This document shows positions 35,885-45,631 of a stretch of DNA of 64,000 bases, one piece after another (position 1 is the stretch's first letter; each line of letters begins with the position of its first letter). Source of the DNA: Labilibaculum sp. K2S (GTDB taxonomy: Bacteria > Bacteroidota > Bacteroidia > Bacteroidales > Marinifilaceae); contig NZ_JAUCMW010000025.1 of NCBI RefSeq assembly GCF_030372765.1, forward strand, positions 1 to 64,000, written 5' to 3'. The notes below the pieces were generated by a model. It saw nothing but the letters and a program-made list of their open reading frames with translations. It ran no database searches and was not told the DNA's origin. The translations under genes were made by a program, and so were the position numbers.

Positions 35885-38800
35885 ACCGGCAAAATTAAAT
35901 AAAAAACTGTCTGATAATTTTAATTCAGAGCGGTTTGAAATAGAAGACTGTCAATGTCAGGATTTTATTCAAAATTTGGCATTACCTGTTGTTTTTCTTT
36001 CTTCAGAAGGAGTGATTACATATGCAAATCAATCATTTCTTAATATGCTTGGCTATTCGTATTCAGAAATAGTAAGTGTTTCTGTTTTTTCTATTTTTGA
36101 GTGGGAATCTGTTGGAGAAGACCCAAACACAATATTTACAAACCTGTTAAAAAGACAGAAGAGTGAAGACAACGCTTTTGAGATTCAATTTCACAGGAAG
36201 ACAGGTGAAGCAGGTTGGGTGGCCATTGAGTCGTTTACCTGCAATAAAAAGAGTGTTAACGGAGATTGTTTGATTCAGTGTGTGTTAAGAGATATTACAC
36301 GGGAAAAAGAGTTGCAGGCTAAAACAGACCTATTGCTCAAAGAAGCTCATAATAAAGATTTTTTGTTTCATAATCTGATTGAGAATAGAAGGAAACTGTT
36401 ATCGGGTTTTGTAGATAATGCTATAAATCCAATGTTTGCTTTGGATCTGGATAACAGATTTATTTTGATGAATCAGGCTTTTATTAATCGTCATGGCTTG
36501 CAGAAAGAAGAACTTTATGGTAAAAGTGTCGAGGAATTTCAAACACTTACAGGTTTTTATATCCACGAAGATGTTTTGGAAGGTTTTCGTAAAGCTTCTG
36601 ACAATCGTGTAACATTTTCATTTGAGTGTGCTACGTTTCAACCGGTTTTAAATAAATTGACTCATACCCATTACACTGTTTTCCCACTTTTCTCCGACAA
36701 TGGTACTACTCTATTGGGTACAGGTACTATTATTACTGATGTAGCAGAGTTTGTAGAATATCAGGATAGATTAAATTACGCTGAAAAGCAGTCGGATATA
36801 TTCAAAACGAAGGCAAGATACCAAGAATATTTGCTTCAGTCATATATGGATAGCATACCGTTTTATGCCAGTATCATTGACTTGGATGGAATTTATAAAT
36901 TTATAAATAAGTATGCTTTGGGGTTGTTCGAAGACACCGGAGAGTCCGCTATTGGTAAACATTATACCGAATTTATAAGATGCAATGATTATTTGAATAG
37001 TATGATTATGGATGTGGAATTCGTGCTAAATAATCATAAAGAAGTTGAGAGTGAAAATGTTCTAATCAATGGGGATGGAGGGGAACTTACTTTTCATTCA
37101 AATCTGTTTCCATTGTTTGACGAAGAGGGAAAAATATTTGCTGTAGGAATCATCGGAGCTAACATATCTAAACGGAAACGGGTAGAAGAAGAAAGTAGAC
37201 TTTTTTTTAATAAAGTCCAACAATCTGAACGCCTACTAAGCGCATTGATGAATAATATTCCATTACCGGTTTATCATAAAGATGTGAATGGTGTATATTT
37301 GGGCGGAAATACAGCTTTTGCAAATTCAATAGGATTTTCGGAAAATGAATTTATTGGCAAAACTGTTTTTGATTTATTCCCAAATAATGATTTAACAGAA
37401 ATATATCATCAGGCAGATTTATTGGTGTTTAAAAGTTGCCAGGCACAAAGCTACGAGGCGAAAATTAAAAATAAAGATGGCAGTTTCAATGATGTTATAT
37501 TTAATAAAGCCCCATTCTTCAACCAGGATGGAACACTGGGAGGATTGGTTGGTGCAATAGTAGACATAACAGAGCGCAAGCGTGATGAAGAAAAACTATG
37601 GGAAAGTCAACAGTTGTTCAGATCGGTCTTAGACAATATTCCGCAATCGGTTTTCTGGAAAGATAAAGATGGGATTTATTTGGGTTGTAACATTTCCTTT
37701 GCAAAAGATGTAGGGCTTGTATCGTCGGATGAAATAGTTGGTAAAACGGATTACGATGTGGCATGCGCTTCGCAGGCCGATTTGTATCGTGCAGATGACC
37801 AGTTGGTAATGACCAATGATGCTCCGAAACTTAATTTCGAAGAATCACAAATGACGCCGGAAGGTAATCAAATTTGGGAGAAAATCAGTAGAATACCAAT
37901 GCATGATAGTAAAGGGAATGTGATTGGTGTGTTGGGAACTTACGAAGATATTACCGAACGCAAACAAGTGGTTGAGATGATGCGTCAAAGCGAAGAGAAA
38001 TTTCGATTGCTGTACAATTCTACTCCGGCAATGCTTTACTCAATAGACCAGGAAGGTAACTTGCTCACTGTAAGTGACTATTGGCTTATTGTTATGGGAT
38101 ATACCCGTGAAGAGGTGCTTGGGCGGGCATTATCTGATTTTGTAACAAAGGAATCTCTTCAATATTCAAGGGAAGTTGTATGGCCGCTTTTTTTGAAAAA
38201 TGGCAGTTGTACTGATGTAGAATTTCAGTTTGTTAAAAAAAATGGTGAAATCATCATTTGTATGTTGTCGGCAATTGCACAATGGAATTCTGATGGAAAG
38301 TTGGTTGGTTCTCTGGAGGTTATTGTAGATATCTCGGAATTGAGAAAAAAGGAGGAAGAGGTCGCAACTGCTCAGCGTTTGCTTCAAGACTTTCTTGATA
38401 ATATTCCTTATTCTGTTGCGATACTTGATTTGAGAGAACGGCTTTTGTTTGCGAATGAACCATTTTCCAAGATCAATTTTTCAACCAAACAAGAGTTAAT
38501 CGGTAAGCATCATAACGAGTACATATCCTCTCAAAAATTACAAAGGAAAGCGAGTGAAGGCAATGCTTATGTTCTAAGTAATCAAGAGTCTTTGAGGGCT
38601 GAGGTGTCAGATGTTAGTCCTGATGGTGAAGAATATCATTTTGTAACCATTGAATTTCCACTTTATAACTCTAAAGATGAGTTTTCATATATAGGGGTTA
38701 TTATTGATGATGTTACAGAGCAAATTCATAGGGAAAATGAACTGAAGGAAGCGAAACAAGTAAGTGAAAACAGAAAGCAGTTCTTGCAAAGTTTTATGGA

Positions 38801-40757
38801 TAACGCATCTGCAGCTATGTTTGCTAAAGACTTAAGTGGGAAATATTTATTGACTAATAATAAAAAACAAGAGTTTCATGCACTGAAAAAGAAATCATTG
38901 CCTGAGGGTCCAAGGAAGAAATTACTGAAAGGATCACCATCGAATGATTTTAATGATGAGGATCTTTCTGTTGTAAAAGCGGGCAAAGTATTGGAGTTTT
39001 TCGATTCTATTGAAAGAGAGAACGGAAGAATGGAATATTTTAAAACGCTGAAATTTCCTATTTATGACCCAGAGTCAAAATTGATTGCTGTTGGAGGCAT
39101 TACAAATGATATAACAGATTCTGTTACTCGCGAAATTGAAGTGGAAGAAGCAAGAAAGATAGCTGAAGAGGCGGCAAGTTCTCAGGAACGTTTTCTGGCT
39201 TCTATGAGTCATGATATGCGTACTCCACTTAACGGTGTTGTGGGGATGGTTAATTTGATGGAGCAAACGTCATTATCGGCCGAACAAAAAGAATATCTGG
39301 ATGCAATGAAAGTATCTTCCTATAATCTTAAAGTTTTGATTAATGACATTCTTGATATTTCAAAAATTCAGGCCGGGAAATTGAATATTGAAAGCGTACT
39401 GTTCGATTTGGATGAGATTTTGCATTCGATTGATAATGTTTTTAGGCACGAGGCTAAAGAGAAAGGAGTGCGTTTTTCGATTGAAGTTGCTTCTGGTATG
39501 CCAACTATGTTAGAGGGAGATCCTTCCCGTTTGAACCAGATATTAAATAACCTGATTGGGAATGCGTTGAAATTTACCGCTAAAGGGTTTGTTAAGTTAA
39601 GCTTATTTTATAAAGTTCTGACAGAGAATAAAGTTAACATAGAGTTTGTGGTAGAAGATTCAGGAATTGGAATAAGCGAAGAGGGACTGACGAAATTATT
39701 TAAACCTTTTATGCAGGCAAGTTCCGATACCACTCGCAAATTTGGTGGATCAGGCTTGGGATTGTCTATATGTAAGAGTTTGGTTGAATTGCAGCTGGGA
39801 GAAATAAGCGTTAGCAGCGAATTGAACAAAGGAAGCATTTTTCGATTTAATATCTCTTACCTAATTGCAGAACAAGCAAATATTCAAAGTCACAGGCAAA
39901 GCATCAAAAACTCTGTCTCCCTTGAGGAATTACCTTCTATGCGTTGTCTTCTTGCAGAAGATAATCTGATTAATCAGAAAGTTGTATTTCATGTACTAAA
40001 AAAAGTTGGCATATCTATGGACATTGCCAATAATGGGAAAGAGGCCGTGGAAATTCTCAGGGAAAAGGCTGCTTTATATCAGTTTGTGCTTATGGATATT
40101 CAAATGCCGGTGATGGATGGCTATAAAGCTACCATTATCATAAGAGAGGAGCTTGGCTTACAAATACCTATTATTGCAATGACTGCTTCGGTTTTGAAAG
40201 GGGATAGGGAAAGTTGTTTAGAGGCAGGAATGAATGACTTTGTGCCGAAACCATTTATGATTGAAGAATTACTGTATGTCATTAGGAAGTTGACTAAAGA
40301 ACAAGGTAAGAAAGAGAAGTCTTTATCGCAACCACTTTTAACCGATGTTATGCCTGAAGTGCTTCAATCGGAAACGACAAAGCCCCAAATGGAATTTGGA
40401 GATGAGCCTTTATACAGCATGATGAATGTGGAGGACATCGACGATGCTGATTTTAAACTGGAAATCTTGAATATGTTCTTAGATATAGTTCCTAAAGCAT
40501 TGCAGGAGTTGACAATTCTTATTGCTCAGGCTACAGACTGGGATACGGTTACCAAAGTTGCTCATAAGCTTAAGGGGAGCGTCGGTATATTGCTAATGAA
40601 TGAAATGATTAAACAACTGTCTGTAATCGAAGTAAATTCAATAAATAGAGAAGATCTTGATGAGCTTCCCAAAGCCCTCGGTATTTGTTGTTGCATTTAC
40701 GATGCGGTTAAAGATGAAATAACAAAACTTAGAGATGAAACGATAAATAATATATAA
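35874..40757 (+). CDS. Eight-PAS hybrid histidine kinase with REC and Hpt domains
   Basis: A 1627-residue soluble protein. Eight PAS domains are visible (about residues 25-135, 175-300, 320-440, 450-575, 580-700, 710-830, 835-960 and 970-1090), many with the PAS core D-x-x-G-x-Y/I-x-x-x-N. HisKA has His1113 in SHDMRTPLNG. HATPase_c (about 1225-1345) has DSGIGI and GSGLGLSI. The REC domain has Asp1408 in LMDIQMPVMDG. A C-terminal Hpt domain carries His1564 in VAHKLKGS. This is a complete internal phosphorelay ending on an Hpt, whose likely acceptor is the single-domain receiver upstream. Translation is coupled to the GT2 gene by an 11-bp overlap. It probably controls the polysaccharide system. 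Confidence 0.92.
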   Translation: MKNKPAKLNKKLSDNFNSERFEIEDCQCQDFIQNLALPVVFLSSEGVITYANQSFLNMLGYSYSEIVSVSVFSIFEWESVGEDPNTIFTNLLKRQKSEDNAFEIQFHRKTGEAGWVAIESFTCNKKSVNGDCLIQCVLRDITREKELQAKTDLLLKEAHNKDFLFHNLIENRRKLLSGFVDNAINPMFALDLDNRFILMNQAFINRHGLQKEELYGKSVEEFQTLTGFYIHEDVLEGFRKASDNRVTFSFECATFQPVLNKLTHTHYTVFPLFSDNGTTLLGTGTIITDVAEFVEYQDRLNYAEKQSDIFKTKARYQEYLLQSYMDSIPFYASIIDLDGIYKFINKYALGLFEDTGESAIGKHYTEFIRCNDYLNSMIMDVEFVLNNHKEVESENVLINGDGGELTFHSNLFPLFDEEGKIFAVGIIGANISKRKRVEEESRLFFNKVQQSERLLSALMNNIPLPVYHKDVNGVYLGGNTAFANSIGFSENEFIGKTVFDLFPNNDLTEIYHQADLLVFKSCQAQSYEAKIKNKDGSFNDVIFNKAPFFNQDGTLGGLVGAIVDITERKRDEEKLWESQQLFRSVLDNIPQSVFWKDKDGIYLGCNISFAKDVGLVSSDEIVGKTDYDVACASQADLYRADDQLVMTNDAPKLNFEESQMTPEGNQIWEKISRIPMHDSKGNVIGVLGTYEDITERKQVVEMMRQSEEKFRLLYNSTPAMLYSIDQEGNLLTVSDYWLIVMGYTREEVLGRALSDFVTKESLQYSREVVWPLFLKNGSCTDVEFQFVKKNGEIIICMLSAIAQWNSDGKLVGSLEVIVDISELRKKEEEVATAQRLLQDFLDNIPYSVAILDLRERLLFANEPFSKINFSTKQELIGKHHNEYISSQKLQRKASEGNAYVLSNQESLRAEVSDVSPDGEEYHFVTIEFPLYNSKDEFSYIGVIIDDVTEQIHRENELKEAKQVSENRKQFLQSFMDNASAAMFAKDLSGKYLLTNNKKQEFHALKKKSLPEGPRKKLLKGSPSNDFNDEDLSVVKAGKVLEFFDSIERENGRMEYFKTLKFPIYDPESKLIAVGGITNDITDSVTREIEVEEARKIAEEAASSQERFLASMSHDMRTPLNGVVGMVNLMEQTSLSAEQKEYLDAMKVSSYNLKVLINDILDISKIQAGKLNIESVLFDLDEILHSIDNVFRHEAKEKGVRFSIEVASGMPTMLEGDPSRLNQILNNLIGNALKFTAKGFVKLSLFYKVLTENKVNIEFVVEDSGIGISEEGLTKLFKPFMQASSDTTRKFGGSGLGLSICKSLVELQLGEISVSSELNKGSIFRFNISYLIAEQANIQSHRQSIKNSVSLEELPSMRCLLAEDNLINQKVVFHVLKKVGISMDIANNGKEAVEILREKAALYQFVLMDIQMPVMDGYKATIIIREELGLQIPIIAMTASVLKGDRESCLEAGMNDFVPKPFMIEELLYVIRKLTKEQGKKEKSLSQPLLTDVMPEVLQSETTKPQMEFGDEPLYSMMNVEDIDDADFKLEILNMFLDIVPKALQELTILIAQATDWDTVTKVAHKLKGSVGILLMNEMIKQLSVIEVNSINREDLDELPKALGICCCIYDAVKDEITKLRDETINNI

Positions 40758-40910
40758 GTAGTTACAAACCTGTTTAATTGTGTATTGATTTCACAAAACA
40801 GATTGTTAAATATGATAGTATACTTATATGAGTATGACTTATTTAATCTTAACATGTTTATCATGGAATACGATCAATTTAGATTAAACAGAGAACCCAA
40901 TGGCTCAAAT

Positions 40911-43415
40911 ATGAAAAACAAAAAGATAGAATCCAAATTAGAGAATGTAAACAGTGCCTCGCCACTATTGAAAGGATTAGCACCAACTATAAGTGTAATA
41001 CCAGCTACTGATTTTTTTATTTCAGAAGTTGGGAATGAGTCAGCAGTTCATGCTTTTATACTTAAAGGGACGAATTTGTTGTCGGAAATTAAGGCGATTG
41101 CTCCAGACAATTATCAGGTAAGTTGCGACAACATCACATGGGGAAACGAGACAAGCATTGCCCCGGAAGGAGGCACATTGTACGTAAAATATCAACCAAT
41201 TGAAGTCGAAACCGAGCTTGCGGTTTCGATTTCAATTGTGTCGGCCAATTTGCCCACACAAATAGTTGAAGTAAAGGGATCGTCACATGAACCAGATGTT
41301 GAGTTGCCACAGGTTATGCAGTCTTCGGGAGATTCTGCAAAAGAAGTCATATCGGGCTCAAAAAAAACTCAGAAAAGTACAGATGATTCTCAGCCGGAAG
41401 ACAAGCGATTTTTTGCTCTGCTAAAAAACTTCGTGTCATACGCTTTTATTTTTCTGGTTTTTATTTTGGCAATGCGGGTTTACGAATTAAACATTAATCA
41501 AATAGATACAGGGATCAAGTCTCACTTGATTAGTTATATAAGCACATCATTACTATTCGATTTGCTTTTCTACTTTTCGGTAATAGGATATTTAGTGATT
41601 TTCACCTTAATTGTATCTGTCTTTTTGCCAAAAGTTTCAAAAATTTTGGCAAACGTATTGTTCATTATTGTTTCATTAATAAATATTTTTCTGATAAAAT
41701 ATTTTTCAGAGGCTCTTAACCCTCTGGGTGGAGATGCATTTCAATACACATTGCCGGAAATTAAGCAAATTCTGGGAACTGCGGTCAATCTTAATATGTT
41801 TTTTCTTTTTTGTGGTATTACGGTTGTTATTATATTGGTTTTTGTTTTTTTACCCCGGTTTGTAAAAATTACTAAAACGGTAGGATTAACGATGTTGGTT
41901 TTTGGTTTTGCGGGTGTTCTTGTAAGTTTTAGTGAAATATCATTCTCTCCTGACTTTGGTTCGGAATATAACAATAAGCTGGCATTAAATAAATCAGCTT
42001 ATTTCTACAAGTCTGTATTGAAGAATTATATCAAACAACCTGAGGCTGATATTTTTGATGAAATGTCGGCAATGTTCGCAGACGAACTGGTTGGTAATGG
42101 TTCCGATAACAAGCGTGTCAATGATTTTGAATTTACAGATGCTGCAAATTATCCTTTTCTTCATACAGAAAGCAGTAAGGATGTATTATCTCCATTTTTT
42201 GAAAAAAGTGAAGCACATCCTAATATTGTTTTTGTTGTTGTTGAAGGTTTAGGGAGGGCTTTTACCAATGAGAATGCACATCTCGGAAGTTTTACCCCAT
42301 TTTTGGATTCATTATCGCAACATAGTCTTTATTGGGAGAACTGCATCAGTAGTGCCGGACGGACTTTTGGTGTTTCTCCATCTATTTTGGGATCTCTTCC
42401 CTATGGTAAACACGGGTTTGCGGAGCTCGGAGAGCAAATGCCTTCAAACCTAAGTATTCTTAATGTATTGGCAGCCAATGGCTATTCTTCTTCATTCTTT
42501 TACGCCGGAGATTCGAAATTTGATAATATGAATATGTTTATGAAGCAACATCACATCAATCAGATTTGTGATGAATCAAGCTTTGATTCTTCCTATGAAC
42601 GGTTACCTGGAAATGCTAGTGGATTTTCCTGGGGCTATGGCGATTTTGAATTATACAGAAAGTATTTTACAGAGTTGGATAAGCATCCTAATGATAACCA
42701 TATTAACATGTTACTTACAGTTGCAACACACAGCCCTTTCAAAGTAAACGATCAACATAAATACGATGAAATGTTCGAAGAGAGAATGTACGATTTGCAG
42801 TTTGATGATGCAGCTATTAGTCAACATCGGGACTATAAAGCACAATATGCCAGTATTCTGTTCATGGATGATGCCTTGCGCCATTTTTTTAAATCCTATG
42901 CTTCACGTCCATTCTTTGCGAATACTATTTTCGTTATTACCGGCGATCATCGTATGCCGGATATTCCAATGAGCACAAAAATCGATAGATATCACGTGCC
43001 TTTGATTATATACAGTCCTTTGCTGAAGCGGACTGCAAAGTTTTCTGCAGTGGTGTCGCATTTGGATATTACCCCAAGTCTGTTGGCCTATGTAAAGAAT
43101 CAACATCACTTTAAATCGCCTTCTTTGGTAACATGGATTGGGGCCGGATTGGATACGGTTCGTTTTTTCAGAAACATCAGTAATTATCCACTAATGCCTA
43201 CGAAACAAGGTGTAAGTGAATATTTATCGGGGAATTATATGTTGAGTGGAGGTGAATTGTTTCAATTATTTGAAAACATGGGATTGGATCCTGTTGAAAA
43301 TGGGAACAAACAAAGAACTAAAGTAAAGTTTCTTCTGGAAAAATTTATAGAGCGAAATGATATAATGCTGACAAAGAAAGTAATGTTGCCGGACAGTATA
43401 TTGATGAAATATTAA
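40911..43415 (+). CDS. LtaS-like sulfatase-fold membrane enzyme with N-terminal Ig-like domain
   Basis: The frame opens at a TTG (40785); ATGs at 40812, 40863 and 40911 are possible, and 40911 (MKNKKIES) precedes the first conserved domain. An Ig-like domain comes first (about 35-130 of this form; HAFILKGTNLLSEI, GGTLYVKYQP), then about five membrane helices. The extracytoplasmic alkaline-phosphatase/sulfatase fold of LTA synthases and phosphoethanolamine transferases follows: NIVFVVVEGLGRAF, the nucleophile Thr in SSAGRTFGVSPS, VATHSPF, and the metal motif TGDHRMPD. It probably transfers a phosphoglycerol or phosphoethanolamine group to an envelope glycan or lipid. Gram-negative relatives include OpgB-type enzymes. 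Confidence 0.82.
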   Translation: MKNKKIESKLENVNSASPLLKGLAPTISVIPATDFFISEVGNESAVHAFILKGTNLLSEIKAIAPDNYQVSCDNITWGNETSIAPEGGTLYVKYQPIEVETELAVSISIVSANLPTQIVEVKGSSHEPDVELPQVMQSSGDSAKEVISGSKKTQKSTDDSQPEDKRFFALLKNFVSYAFIFLVFILAMRVYELNINQIDTGIKSHLISYISTSLLFDLLFYFSVIGYLVIFTLIVSVFLPKVSKILANVLFIIVSLINIFLIKYFSEALNPLGGDAFQYTLPEIKQILGTAVNLNMFFLFCGITVVIILVFVFLPRFVKITKTVGLTMLVFGFAGVLVSFSEISFSPDFGSEYNNKLALNKSAYFYKSVLKNYIKQPEADIFDEMSAMFADELVGNGSDNKRVNDFEFTDAANYPFLHTESSKDVLSPFFEKSEAHPNIVFVVVEGLGRAFTNENAHLGSFTPFLDSLSQHSLYWENCISSAGRTFGVSPSILGSLPYGKHGFAELGEQMPSNLSILNVLAANGYSSSFFYAGDSKFDNMNMFMKQHHINQICDESSFDSSYERLPGNASGFSWGYGDFELYRKYFTELDKHPNDNHINMLLTVATHSPFKVNDQHKYDEMFEERMYDLQFDDAAISQHRDYKAQYASILFMDDALRHFFKSYASRPFFANTIFVITGDHRMPDIPMSTKIDRYHVPLIIYSPLLKRTAKFSAVVSHLDITPSLLAYVKNQHHFKSPSLVTWIGAGLDTVRFFRNISNYPLMPTKQGVSEYLSGNYMLSGGELFQLFENMGLDPVENGNKQRTKVKFLLEKFIERNDIMLTKKVMLPDSILMKY

Positions 43416-43621
43416 ATTGACTATTCTTGATTTTTAGTAAGGCTTTTTAAATGGAGTATTTAGTTCTGAACAAATAGTTACGTGTAGTAAATCTTTTTCT
43501 GTGAATATTTCTTTCGTAATAAACATTGTCAAATCTAATCAATCACATTTAATAGTTGGATGAAAAGAGAATCAAATAGATGAATCATTTTTGTATTAAA
43601 GAAGGATTTAAATTATAAAAT

Positions 43622-44752
43622 ATGAAAAAATTACGAAAATGGACTATTATATTTTTGCTTGCTCTACCTGTAATGACATTGGTAGGTATGAGAGTTGGCT
43701 GGTGGTTTGTACCTAAGAAACCATTGAAAGTACTTGCTATGGATAAAACAGGTTTGACTCCGGAAGGACAAGAAAAGCAACCTTTGTTTTGGGTATTGAA
43801 TAATGATAGATACGTTCGGAAAAACGGACTGTTGTACGATGGACGCAGAGATTACCTAGGTTTTTTTCCCTTAGAAAATAAACAGTATCGTGTTAAAGAT
43901 TTCCAGCATATGACTGAAACTGAAATTCAACATGTCGTGTCAAATATTGATGTTACTTACTATATCGGCACGGCAGGTGTCTCTGCAGATATCGCCAAAC
44001 ATTCAGGATTTGTACAGAGAGGCATGACTGAAAAAGATATGAGTTTTCTAAAAAAAATGAAGACCGATGGAAAGCTAATCTTTGCAGAATTTAATACAAT
44101 AGCCTCGCCTACCAAAGCAAATGTAAGACGGGATTTTGAAAATGAATTTGGAATACATTGGAGTGGCTGGCTGGGTCAGTATTTTACTTCTTTGGATTCA
44201 ACAAGTACCGAACTGCCCCAAGGGATAATTAATAACTATAAGAAACAACATGCCGGGACATGGCCTTTCTCTCACTCTGGGATAGTATTTATACACGAGA
44301 AGGGGATCGTGGAAGTATTGGATGGAAAGAGGGATCTAATTAATCCCGTACCGATGATACATACCTTTTCTTACGGAATTAATAGCTTGGGAATGAAGAA
44401 AAGGATGCCGTATTCGTATTGGTTCGATATTGTCCAAATTACTGATTCTACTAATCATGCTATTTCTGCATACGAATTGAAGGTGAACAACAGTGGCCAG
44501 AAACTTTTGAACAAAAATGGAATACCGGCTGTATTTCCTGCTGTCATTATGCATAATGACAAGGATTACAAGTTTTACTATTTTTGCGGTAATTATTGTG
44601 ACAATAAAGTCCCGTTGAATTCTTCATATTTTGTTGGAGGACAATATCTTTCTCTTATGTTAGATGGAACCTCAAGTAATTTGTTTTTTTACAAGTTGTT
44701 TCAACCAATGGTATCTTCCATTTTAGAACAATATAGTGACATACATCATTGA
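43622..44752 (+). CDS. Membrane-anchored protein of unknown function in polysaccharide cluster
   Basis: A 376-residue protein with a signal anchor (about 7-25) and an otherwise soluble, presumably periplasmic chain. I do not recognise the family. Visible segments include PLKVLAMDKTGLTPEGQEKQ, YDGRRDYLGFFP, VTYYIGTAGVSAD, KLIFAEFNTIASPT and WSGWLGQYF. The alternating strand/helix pattern in residues 30-200 would suit a Rossmann-like or TIM-barrel enzyme, but no catalytic signature is evident. It lies between the LtaS-like enzyme and the hemerythrin, so a role in modifying or sensing the exported polymer is a guess from context. Confidence 0.6.
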   Translation: MKKLRKWTIIFLLALPVMTLVGMRVGWWFVPKKPLKVLAMDKTGLTPEGQEKQPLFWVLNNDRYVRKNGLLYDGRRDYLGFFPLENKQYRVKDFQHMTETEIQHVVSNIDVTYYIGTAGVSADIAKHSGFVQRGMTEKDMSFLKKMKTDGKLIFAEFNTIASPTKANVRRDFENEFGIHWSGWLGQYFTSLDSTSTELPQGIINNYKKQHAGTWPFSHSGIVFIHEKGIVEVLDGKRDLINPVPMIHTFSYGINSLGMKKRMPYSYWFDIVQITDSTNHAISAYELKVNNSGQKLLNKNGIPAVFPAVIMHNDKDYKFYYFCGNYCDNKVPLNSSYFVGGQYLSLMLDGTSSNLFFYKLFQPMVSSILEQYSDIHH

Positions 44753-44783
44753 ATAAATAAATGCTAATCTTAATAATGTTATT

Positions 44784-45239
44784 ATGAATAAAAATCCTGC
44801 TAATAAGAGTGATTCTAATATATCCTATGGTAAACTACTGTTAAGCATTGAGATTATTGATGAACAGCACAGTAAAATAAATGAGTTATTTGATAAAATG
44901 GTAGAAGTAAGTGAGCATAAAAATTACAAATCCAGATTAGTTATTTTTGATGAATTGGATGAGTATTTAAAATATCATTTTGAAACAGAAGAAAACTTAA
45001 TGAGAAGTGCTGGAACAATTGATATTGAAAAACATATACAACAACATGATTTTTTTAGGAATCGACTAATTGAAATCCGAAAATTGGATCAGTATAATAG
45101 TAAATATTTAACTGATTTATCGGTTAATCTAAGGGTTTCTTTATTAAGAAAATGGATTACGTCTCATTTTCGAGATTTTGACTCTCTGTATGTGGATTCT
45201 GTGAAACAGTATCTCGCGACCACAGGAAATAAAAAATGA
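44784..45239 (+). CDS. Bacteriohemerythrin
   Basis: A 151-residue four-helix protein with the hemerythrin iron ligands in order: I-D-E-Q-H (about residue 30), H-F-E-T-E-E-N-L-M (about 71), H-I-Q-Q-H-D-F-F (about 91-95), and W-x-x-x-H-F-x-x-x-D near the end (WITSHFRDFD). It would bind O2 at a di-iron centre, for sensing, storage or delivery. It lies 32 bp after the unknown membrane-anchored protein, and a terminator-like hairpin follows, so it may be the last gene of that transcript and give the cluster an oxygen-responsive element. Confidence 0.9.
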   Translation: MNKNPANKSDSNISYGKLLLSIEIIDEQHSKINELFDKMVEVSEHKNYKSRLVIFDELDEYLKYHFETEENLMRSAGTIDIEKHIQQHDFFRNRLIEIRKLDQYNSKYLTDLSVNLRVSLLRKWITSHFRDFDSLYVDSVKQYLATTGNKK

Positions 45240-45631
45240 ATTTTTATAAAGCCTCCTCAGGGATATTCATTTTGGATTTGGTTATAAAAAGGTTTATTAA
45301 GCCTTTTTTAGAGCTTAATTTTCAATAAAAAAAATGGACTTGATGTTTGCATTAAGTTTGGAGTTGTCAAGTCTGTTTCGCGAATTACTCATGACTCTTG
45401 AATTGAAAAACAGATGAAATTTTAAAAGTATTTATCAATCAAAGAGTAAAAGTATGATAGGATTATTATAAAAGAGTTACTTAATTATATGGTCTGGGGA
45501 AATCTATCTTTTACGTTTGCCTATTGAATTTCTTAAAAATCGTTACAGTATATAATTGAGAAAGCCTTTTGTTGATTTTTAGGTCATACTATTTGTCAAT
45601 ATACAAAACTGAATATAAATTTATTTAACTT
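45240..45631. other. Non-coding gap with small terminator
   Basis: These 392 bp hold a terminator-like hairpin (45286-45309) and no gene that I can support. The remainder is A+T-rich and should carry the promoter for the YaiO-like gene. Confidence 0.5.
45286..45309 (+). terminator. Rho-independent terminator after hemerythrin gene
   Basis: AAAAAGGTTT and AAGCCTTTTTT form a short stem (one G-U pair) around ATT, ending in six T, 47 bp past the hemerythrin stop. Confidence 0.6.
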
